The notes under the pieces are model-generated. The model was not told the DNA's origin, did no database searches, and worked only from the letters and a program-made list of their open reading frames with translations. Position numbers and translations under genes: made by a program. Below, piece by piece: positions 57,107-64,000 of a stretch of DNA of 64,000 nucleotides (position 1 is the stretch's first letter; every line of letters begins with the position of its first letter). Source of the stretch: Ilyonectria destructans (Eukaryota > Ascomycota > Sordariomycetes > Hypocreales > Nectriaceae). The DNA is taken from assembly GCA_020740775.1 (NCBI GenBank), contig JAHEWK010000001.1:682001-746000 (forward strand). The letters are read 5' to 3'.

Positions 57107-58543
57107 CTACTTGCTCCAGCTATCTACAAGTTGAAACAGCGCTTCATCAGTCCCAACATTTCCAGGAAATACGACATACGGCAAACTAGGCCACTTCGAT
57201 GATGCTTCGTCGCACCTCCAGAGCGGCACCCCCGACGCTGCCTGTCCCAGAATAAGAGCTCTTTGCATTCTAAGTCCCTTGGTGGCCATATCTGAGGATG
57301 TGATGCCTCCTTTGGCAATGATGTATCGTGGTTTTGTCTGGAGTTCAACCAGGAACTGAACGAGAGCGTTTGCCACAATAGATCCAATAGTCAAACTCTT
57401 GGCCTTGTCTGCATCTTTGATCAACTTGCGGCTTGTCATTACAAGAGTGTCCTGCCCTCTGGTAATTTCTCTCTCGGCGATTGCGATCGCATCGGCAACG
57501 GCTTTTGAGGCGTCTTCGGGAGACTTTAGCAATTGCTCCACCTGAAGCTCAACCACCGTCAGACGGTCACCGCTTGAGGCGATTAACTTGTTAAGCTGCG
57601 CCGTTGTCTTTGGTACGTAGGACCCGGCGATGATTAAGCCGCCGACTTGGGGAGAAAAGGAGAGCTGGGAAGACGAGATGGGCGCGATCTGAGCAATTGC
57701 CAGCCTTGCGGATACAAATGCGGCTCCTGTTCGGTAGATGTACCGTTTCCCTTGACTGGCTACCCTCAACACGGCCAACACGACGGCGTCGACATCTTGG
57801 TCTGTGGTAGCGTTTACGACAACGACAGATCCTTTTGGTACCTGAAGCAGCTGTTCAAATAACACGTCTGGATCTCTGTTGCGAATAACGTCGAGACTCA
57901 ACGAGGCCACAGTATCAGCCGGGATGCGGCCCATGCTCTTCTCTTCCACGTAGGCTCGGAGATTTGAATTGGTGTACCCAAACGTTCCGTCCTTGGCGAA
58001 GGGCGTGTCCGCAGCTGGTGTTAGAACATCGCCTTCGACCACGTAGTGCACGTCGTCAATCGTGTATCGACCTCCTTGGAAGAAAAAGGGACATAAGAGA
58101 CACGCATCCGCGGCCCCAAGGACTCTTTCTGCGACGTCGACCTCTAGCGGAAAGTGGCCCCGAAGAGTAGAATCGCTACGGAGCACAATCTCAAAGGCAA
58201 TGCCAGTAGCGGCTGAGGCGGCTTGGAGGTTGGTGCAGATCTCAGCAATGAGTGCCTCCGCCGGTTCCGGATGCAGGGCTCGCGAGTTGGTGAGGATAAA
58301 AAAGCCCCCGCCCGTAGGTGTTTGTTGAAGTTCGGCTGACAGCGTTTTCGTGTCCCAGATCAGCAGAACTGGGATGTTGTTGCATGTTTGCGTGCCGGTA
58401 GGGTCATCGTCTAAAACGACAAGGACTGGAGCCCGTGCTGCAGGGTCTTGCAGGCTGGCTCGTACCTTTGCCTGTGGGTCGTCTGTGATGACGGCGGGGA
58501 GACTGGATAGTGTGGCTGAGAGTGGGAGGGCCATGATTGTCAA
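57107..58543 (-). CDS. four-carbon acid sugar kinase family protein (DUF1537, tetronate-kinase-like)
   Basis: Intronless, 478 residues from ATG 58543; ATG 58534 (MALPL) would give 475. The N-terminal sugar-acid-binding domain begins VLVVLDDDPTGTQTCN (~40) and includes LRSDSTLRGHFPLEVD (~122), the hallmark DSTLRGH segment. The C-terminal nucleotide-binding domain shows GLIIAGSYVPKTTAQL (~302), IIAKGGITSSDMATKGL (~410) and VVFPGNVGTDEAL at the end. Family knowledge: ATP-dependent kinases of D-threonate, D-erythronate or 3-oxo-tetronate (OtnK/DtnK types), cytosolic. Its neighbours are a DenD-like dehydrogenase and a D-2-hydroxyacid dehydrogenase, supporting a role in C4 sugar-acid breakdown. The exact substrate is inference. 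Confidence 0.9.
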   Translation of the reverse strand: MTIMALPLSATLSSLPAVITDDPQAKVRASLQDPAARAPVLVVLDDDPTGTQTCNNIPVLLIWDTKTLSAELQQTPTGGGFFILTNSRALHPEPAEALIAEICTNLQAASAATGIAFEIVLRSDSTLRGHFPLEVDVAERVLGAADACLLCPFFFQGGRYTIDDVHYVVEGDVLTPAADTPFAKDGTFGYTNSNLRAYVEEKSMGRIPADTVASLSLDVIRNRDPDVLFEQLLQVPKGSVVVVNATTDQDVDAVVLAVLRVASQGKRYIYRTGAAFVSARLAIAQIAPISSSQLSFSPQVGGLIIAGSYVPKTTAQLNKLIASSGDRLTVVELQVEQLLKSPEDASKAVADAIAIAEREITRGQDTLVMTSRKLIKDADKAKSLTIGSIVANALVQFLVELQTKPRYIIAKGGITSSDMATKGLRMQRALILGQAASGVPLWRCDEASSKWPSLPYVVFPGNVGTDEALFQLVDSWSK

Positions 58544-58960
58544 GTTTGGGTGACAACGAAGAACAAGAGAGAACTGGTAGGGACAGTCAACTTGCTAGGC
58601 TGACTATCAAGTCACTATAAACCATGCTGCGAGAACACGCATACGGATCCAAAGCTGGTGGGGGTGCATCGGTCATGCGGCCGAGTGGTGGCAGTTAGGC
58701 CGGTGACCAACTAACCCAACTTGTCTTTGCCGATGTAGAGGGATACGACGGCCTCGGCTTAAATCCAATTCCAAAATGTACCTTTAGCAAATAGTACTCA
58801 ATTATTTACGTCGTCAATAACTACCTCGAGGCGAACTTCTCCCGTGTGCTGGAAACTTTCACGGAATCTGTACGTTGAACAGCGCAAATTTTCCTTTATT
58901 TACATCTAACAATGTTTAAGTATACGTAGCGTTCTTTTTACTACTATATGTAATGACTTA
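58544..58960. other. intergenic region upstream of the kinase gene
   Basis: About 420 bp containing the kinase promoter and the 3' flank of the next gene. It holds one CGGCCG palindrome at 58678-58683, also found upstream of the two following genes. Confidence 0.45.
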
Positions 58961-59953
58961 TTATTTAGACTCTTCCGCTGCTAGTTGAAGTCGCTGCGAG
59001 AAGGTGGTCACGTTTTGTACCAAGTCAACATCTGCCACCATTCCCAGCGCTTCAGCCACCCTAGTATCAAATTGATATGGCCAACTCCCTACAATGGCCT
59101 CGATCTTTGGGTCTTTCTCCTCCTTGATCAAACCAATGGCCTTCTTCCCGCCAACAGCCTCCAGAGCATCCAAGATCTCCTGCACCGTCACAGAGATGCC
59201 TGGAAGGTTGACGACCCTCGTCAGGTTAAACTTGCTCGCCGGGACATCCTTGATCAGGATGAGGTTCTTCACCACCGTTTCCGGGCTGCAAACCCACATC
59301 TTCAGATCCCTAGCCACTGGCAGGACTGTGTCCATGCCATTCAACGGCTCGCGCACAATTCCGCTAGCGAATGAGCTCGCGGCAGCGGAAGGCGCGCCTG
59401 GTCGCACGATGATGGTGGGCAAACGGACGATGCGGCCGTCGAGAAGCCCGCGACGTGACATGTCGTTGAGATACGTCTCCACCATGAGCTTCTGTGCGCC
59501 ATAGCTGGACTGTGGGATTGGGCAAGTCGTCTCGCTATTCGGAGGGTCCTCGCTCTTTGCGGGACCGTACACGGCGAGACTGGAAGGGAAGACGACGACG
59601 GCACCGGGGTGATGCAGTCGTAGAAAATCAAGAATTCCTCGGTGTGAATCCCAGTTTACTCTCCACCCAAGCTCGAGATTGGCCTCGGCACCTCCAGACA
59701 TGAGGCCATGGAGGAGATACACAGCCGAGTATGGCTGCTGGAAGAGCGAAGCGATGACGGATGGGTCAGTCAAATCGCACTTGACGGTCTTTATGCGGTG
59801 GGCGTGCTGGCTGATGGAGTTGGGAATAGGCGGCTCTACAACGTCGCTGAGAGTCAACCTCAAGTCATCGGAGCCGTTGGCGAGGGCGGCTGCCAGATCC
59901 TGTCCGACGAAGCCTGCGCCGCCAGTGATGAGAATGTGCTGTGGACTGCCCAT
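58961..59953 (-). CDS. NAD-dependent epimerase/dehydratase family, D-erythronate-dehydrogenase-like
   Basis: Intronless, 330 residues. The N-terminus HILITGGAGFVGQDLA is the NAD-binding GxxGxxG motif; VKCDLTD follows at ~60. LLHGLMSGGAEANLELGW (~80) resembles the segment of bacterial DenD. VVFPSSLAVYG holds the catalytic serine and SSYGAQKLMVE the Tyr/Lys pair. TIIVRPGAPSAAASSFASGIVREPL matches the substrate-binding loop of this subgroup. Family knowledge: DenD oxidises D-erythronate to 2-keto-D-erythronate with NAD; related proteins act on other sugar acids. Between a C4-acid kinase and a 2-hydroxyacid dehydrogenase, erythronate or threonate catabolism is the best reading. Confidence 0.88.
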   Translation of the reverse strand: MGSPQHILITGGAGFVGQDLAAALANGSDDLRLTLSDVVEPPIPNSISQHAHRIKTVKCDLTDPSVIASLFQQPYSAVYLLHGLMSGGAEANLELGWRVNWDSHRGILDFLRLHHPGAVVVFPSSLAVYGPAKSEDPPNSETTCPIPQSSYGAQKLMVETYLNDMSRRGLLDGRIVRLPTIIVRPGAPSAAASSFASGIVREPLNGMDTVLPVARDLKMWVCSPETVVKNLILIKDVPASKFNLTRVVNLPGISVTVQEILDALEAVGGKKAIGLIKEEKDPKIEAIVGSWPYQFDTRVAEALGMVADVDLVQNVTTFSQRLQLAAEESK

Positions 59954-60846
59954 GTCGATGGTGTTGTCGTGATTGGGAGGAGAAATGTAATTGGAGAGAA
60001 GCCAAACACCGATGCATGTACGTTTAGTTTACAATGAAGCAGAGGAATATTGCAACTTTGAGTGATTCATGAGCGTATTCTAGACTCTACCCCATGTTTA
60101 CCCCAAATGCATCATCGTGGATCGAGGATAAAAAGGTCGCATCCCCACAGGACATCGGCCGCAATGGCCGCAGTGGCTCACGCTACGGAGTTAAGTCCGC
60201 ACGCTAACCGAGGTTGTAGGCCTGTTGTAGCGCAAAGGTGGAGTTTCGAGGCATCGCCAAATGGCAACTTTCACGGGCTTTGGGTCTTGCTGTACCGCAC
60301 AAGTCGCATTGTGTTGGTATTGTCCATCTCTAATGTTCTCGGTGACAAGGGAGGATTCAGTCTGTGCTGAATGAGGAAGACGATGGCGTGTGCTTCGGCC
60401 AGAGTTCCCCAGGGATCCCTGCTGGAGCTAATGCTTTACAATACTGATCCCTTATTAACATTCAACATCCCACTGCGAGTGATTCACCCAGTCTGAAGCC
60501 CATTAGGGAAGTAGATATTTGCCACTGCAGTGTCTCGAGGGTGACACGCTGGACGCTGAAGAAGCTGAGATAGCGCGTAGACAAAGGTGGTGTATGTATC
60601 TTCCGCATGAGGCGATCGGATTTATCCCCGTTGCTACGGCCGTATGACCGCCGTCTATCCACTCCCGATCCTTGCTACTCCTCCATCTCCATCATCCTCA
60701 CCATCAAACGCGGGGTTTGTGGAAAGCCGGCTTTTAAACAGTGCAATGTGAGGAGACGACTCGTAAACTGGGAGTTGGACGAGAAATCTGACCAAAATTC
60801 CCTCTTAATTATTGCTTCTGATATTACACATCCCAAAACACCTCAG
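59954..60846. other. divergent promoter region of the sugar-acid cluster
   Basis: About 890 bp between the divergent dehydrogenase genes, with two CGGCCG palindromes (60156-60161 and 60637-60642). No gene is supported; the short frames lack any family feature. Confidence 0.5.
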
Positions 60847-61975
60847 ATGACGTCGAGTAAGCCCATTGTTCTCCGCCTCGGCGAGGACATCAAATACAAC
60901 CACGACTTTTTCAACGATGTCTTTGCCAAGCGCTTCCATGTTGTCGCCAACGAGGAGCCAGACCGAGCTTCCTTCATAAAGGCGCTCAAGGAGAAAAAGT
61001 ACCCCCCCCCCTTTCTTCATCGCCATTGGGCATCTCGTAATCCATCTAACAAATATTAGATATGGCGACTTTGCAGCCATCTATCGCCCGCATTTCCAAT
61101 CCGGTGGTGAGATGGGCCAGTGGGATGATGAACTGATCAGCCTTCTCCCTTCTTCGCTCCGTATCTTCGCCTCCGCTGGAGCTGGCTTCAACTGGGCTGA
61201 CACGGATGCGCTGGGCCGCCGAGGCATCTGGTACGCCAACGGAGCTGGCTGCAGTGATGAAGCTGTCTCAGACACGGCACTGTTTATGATCCTGTCAGTC
61301 TTCCGCAATTTTTGGCGCTCTCAACGAGGGGCCCGCACTTGCGACCCGGACCAGTTCTTTGCAATGCACAAGCTTGTCGGGAGCATTTCGTACAATCCTC
61401 GCGGGCATGTGCTGGGCATTGTAGGGTTGGGAAACATCAGCAAGTTGCTGGCGCAGAAGGCCCAGGCGGCGTTGGGCATGGAAATACACTATTTCGATGT
61501 GATACGATCAAGCCCAGAAGTCGAGAAAGAGCTGGGTGCAATCTTCCATCCCACTTTACACGAGCTACTCGCTGTTTCCGACTGCGTCAGTTTGCATACG
61601 CCCCTCAACGCGCACACGCAAGACCTCATGAACACTGAAGCCTTTTCTCACATGAAGGATGGTGCTCGACTTGTCAACACCGCACGCGGACAGGTAGTCA
61701 ACGAGGATGCCTTGATCGAGGCGCTCAAAAGCGGCAAGATATCCGGTGCTGGACTTGACGTGCACTATCACGAGCCACAGGTTTCCAAGGAGCTGGCAGC
61801 CATGGATAATGTGACGCTGACGTGCCACAATGGAGGTGCGGCTATTACAACAAGGATAAACTTTGAGTTGAATGCGATGAAGAACATTTTGCAGGTCGTT
61901 GATGACAAGGGTGAGTTTTGCGCGGAGCCTTTGACACCAGTGAATCGGAAGGCGTTTGAGACTGCGTCACGGTAG
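60847..61975 (+). CDS. D-isomer-specific 2-hydroxyacid dehydrogenase
   Basis: Exons 60847-60998 and 61060-61975 give 355 residues. The 61-nt intron starts GTACCCC (a run of ten C), has a CTAAC branch and ends TTAG, joining KEKK to YGDFAAIYRPHF in phase. The NAD-binding motif is VLGIVGLGNISKLLAQKA (~172). The catalytic triad is visible: Arg in LVNTARGQVVNEDAL, Glu in GLDVHYHEPQ and His in LTCHNGG. Length fits the family. Family knowledge: NAD(P)H-dependent reduction of 2-oxoacids to D-2-hydroxyacids, such as glyoxylate or hydroxypyruvate, in the cytosol. Next to the C4 sugar-acid kinase and DenD-like enzyme it may handle a 2-oxo intermediate. Confidence 0.92.
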
Positions 61976-63323
61976 GGAGTGATTCAAGATAGAACAGCTT
62001 TATAATCTAGACAATATGAACCCTTGAAATCGCTTGGTTTGTTTGGTTGGGATTACCACATAAATATTTCCCACTATAGACGGAATTGAATCTACCTAGA
62101 CGCAGGTTTCATTTCAGCCATGGTGCACTCGGCAGTAGAGACACGGCCTCTCTATCTTGCTAATCCTATAGAGGCAAGTTGAGTCAAATGTTTTTAGCCA
62201 CTTTCGTTTTCCATTCCCACCCTTACTCTCCTTGCGCTGGGTTGCATGAGTCTTGCGGTGCTTCGGCTTTTGTGTCGCTTGGTTACTTACACTCATACGG
62301 TGGTTTGCGCCTTCCAATATTGTGTACCCGTGGCTACCTGTATGTACCTACCAGCCGCGTACACAGTTCTAGCACAGTTCGTAACAATCCACACCATATC
62401 GAAATATCACAAACCTTCTTTTAGCCTCACTGTGGCTTTAGCTGCTATACCAAGCTCCGCTCAAGCCAGCCGCAAAGTGATTTATCACTGGATACGACAC
62501 TTACTCTTCTCTATGGATACAGTCTCGGCAACAGCTTGAGTTCTCAAATATACACCATTTAACAGATACAGCTGTTACTGAAGCTCATTAAGGTATTGCG
62601 AAAGGTAGCCAGTTAGGCTAGAAACCTTAGTCTGTCTGAGTAAACTGTTGACTTTTGAGTGGACTGGGTATGTGGTCTGCATTGTTGATCCTATTGTTGG
62701 TGTTTTTTTCTTCTTTTTTTACTGCTTAGAGTTGGGGTTTTAAATAATTTATTAGAATCATAGATAATTATTAGCAGGATTGAAGCATGCAGTTGAGGGC
62801 CGTTTTTATCCCTCTCCTTGCAGACGAAGATTCCCGCTCCAGATAACTAAACTACGACAGTGAAGAACCGGCTTCATCCATCGCGAGTTTAAATATTTAA
62901 TTAGTCATCTCCCTCACGGGGCATGTCTGCAAGCCCCCGAGGAGGGAAATATCTAATGTTGCATTGAATCTGCCTTTCAGTCGGCTGCATCCCGAACACT
63001 CCCCACTCTTGATATCAAGTCCTTCACTGATAACATTGCCCACTCTTGACTCTAGGTGATAATTGTCGTTTCTTAACCAATAATTGCGCCCGCTCCCATC
63101 TTCAATGGGCCGACTTTTCTCATTTATGGCGCCTCTGTCGGTTCTTCTTGATAATCATGACTCTGTCGAGTCTAGCGTGATGTGGTAACCTGATTCATGT
63201 CTCAATTCGTTTGGAAAGGAACCGGTGCCGTGGAACTACTTATAGCCACATATTCCAATGAATTCAAAACTTGGTCCCTTATTTTTACCATTTACCCTTA
63301 TCTCATCTCGAGCCTCAGTTATA
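61976..63323. other. intergenic region upstream of the transporter gene
   Basis: 1.35 kb without a recognised gene. The middle (62690-62770) has a T-rich run and is AT-rich. The right end contains the transporter promoter. No conserved frame was found on either strand. Confidence 0.5.
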
Positions 63324-64000
63324 ATGGACACCAACGAGAAGAATCTCAAATCGCAGGCCCGATCTGACAGCGTCCCATCAGAAGCGGCCGAAATTGGGAG
63401 TTCTACCAATGTCGTTATTGATAAAGCCCTCGATAGGGCATATGGTAAGCAATCTGAAGAGGATGACCCTTCATGCTGGCTAACTGTACTATCCAGTCAG
63501 GAAGATGGACCTGTACCTGCTGCCCTATCTGTCTATTATGTACTTTTTCAACTCTGTGGATCGGGTACGTATTCTCCAATGCCACCAGATAGGGATCGTC
63601 TTTTCTGACATGCATCAAGAGTAATCTAGGGAATGCCGAAACGGATGGTATGAGTACTGACCTCAACTTCGTCGGCGAGCAATATTCGCTTCTTATTTTG
63701 CTCTTCTACGTCCCTAATGGACTCTGCGACCTCCCTCTCAACCTGCTCACCAAGCGTTTCTCGGGTCGTGTAATGCTTCCCGGTCTGATGCTTGGCTGGG
63801 GAGCATTGTCGATGATCCAAGTCGCCTGCAAGGGCTTTGCCAGTTTGCTCGTTGTCCGGCTTCTCATCGGCGCACTCGAAGCAGGTTTCTTCGCGGGAAC
63901 AGTCTTCTACCTAACGCTTTTCTACACACGTGGAGAGCTTGGTTTCCGGATCGCAATCTTCTTTGGAAGTGCTCTCCTCGCCGCTGCCTTCTCCGGTCTC
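63324..64000 (+). CDS. MFS transporter, anion:cation symporter type (partial, runs off the window)
   Basis: ATG 63324 starts a hydrophilic N-terminus (MDTNEKNLKSQA). Intron 63445-63496 (GTAAGC..CCAG) joins ALDRAY to VRKMDLYLLPYLSIMYFFN, and intron 63565-63619 (GTACGT..CAAG) joins SVDR to SNLGNAETDGMSTDLNF; both keep phase. 'RK.DLYLLP...FNS.DRSN.GNA...G...DL' is the signature of the fungal anion:cation symporter group of the major facilitator superfamily, which includes allantoate, nicotinate and pantothenate carriers. Transmembrane helices 1-4 are visible before the window ends. Its place next to sugar-acid enzymes suggests uptake of a C4 sugar acid (inference). Confidence 0.88.

Noticed and set aside
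62114..62539. Short frames in the long gap before the transporter
   Set aside because: Overlapping frames on both strands with no conserved features or splice-supported extension.
1..64000. tRNA, rRNA or CRISPR array
   Set aside because: No cloverleaf with expected A/B boxes, no rRNA-like stretch and no regularly spaced repeats were seen on reading; a tRNAscan or Infernal run would be decisive.

Overview
The window is nuclear DNA of a filamentous ascomycete (Pezizomycotina). Genes carry short GT-AG introns of about 46-90 nt, and the gene families are typical of these fungi: a modular NRPS, a highly reducing PKS, HET and NACHT-WD40 proteins, a DUF3425 bZIP factor, a GH12 cellulase and a Mutator-like transposon with C-to-T decay. 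I found no tRNA, rRNA or CRISPR array. Gene models were joined by hand from splice signals, reading-frame phase and conserved motifs.

Left part (1-5.5 kb): the 3' end of a probable transcription factor, a three-exon short-chain dehydrogenase, an unrecognised intronless gene, and a relic of another dehydrogenase that stops about 90 bp from the end of the NRPS.

Secondary-metabolite locus (5.5-30 kb): a 7-exon NRPS of about 4545 residues (C-A-T-E-C-C-A-T-C-A-T-E) and a 12-exon HR-PKS of 2507 residues (KS-AT-DH-MT-ER-KR-ACP). They are divergently transcribed across a 2.3-kb intergenic region that holds a probable retrotransposon gag relic and a perfect hairpin. Together they look like an orphan lipopeptide pathway: the PKS could supply a methylated acyl chain to the N-terminal C domain. 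No acyl-AMP ligase, acyltransferase, thioesterase or terminal cyclising C domain is visible. The two directly adjacent C domains and the C-terminal E domain are unusual.

Middle (31-46 kb): a secreted GH12 endoglucanase, a frameshifted P450 pseudogene lacking the heme cysteine, an aldo-keto reductase, an SDR and a bZIP factor (divergent, with a 14-bp direct repeat between them), an NAD(P)-binding protein, a complete 3.04-kb MULE with 8-bp target-site duplication, and an alpha/beta hydrolase.

Right part (46-64 kb): a HET-domain gene convergent with a NACHT-WD40 NLR gene, which is a likely self/non-self recognition pair; a hypothetical gene with one unresolved join; then a probable four-carbon sugar-acid catabolic cluster (tetronate-type kinase, D-erythronate-dehydrogenase-like protein, D-2-hydroxyacid dehydrogenase, MFS transporter cut by the window edge).
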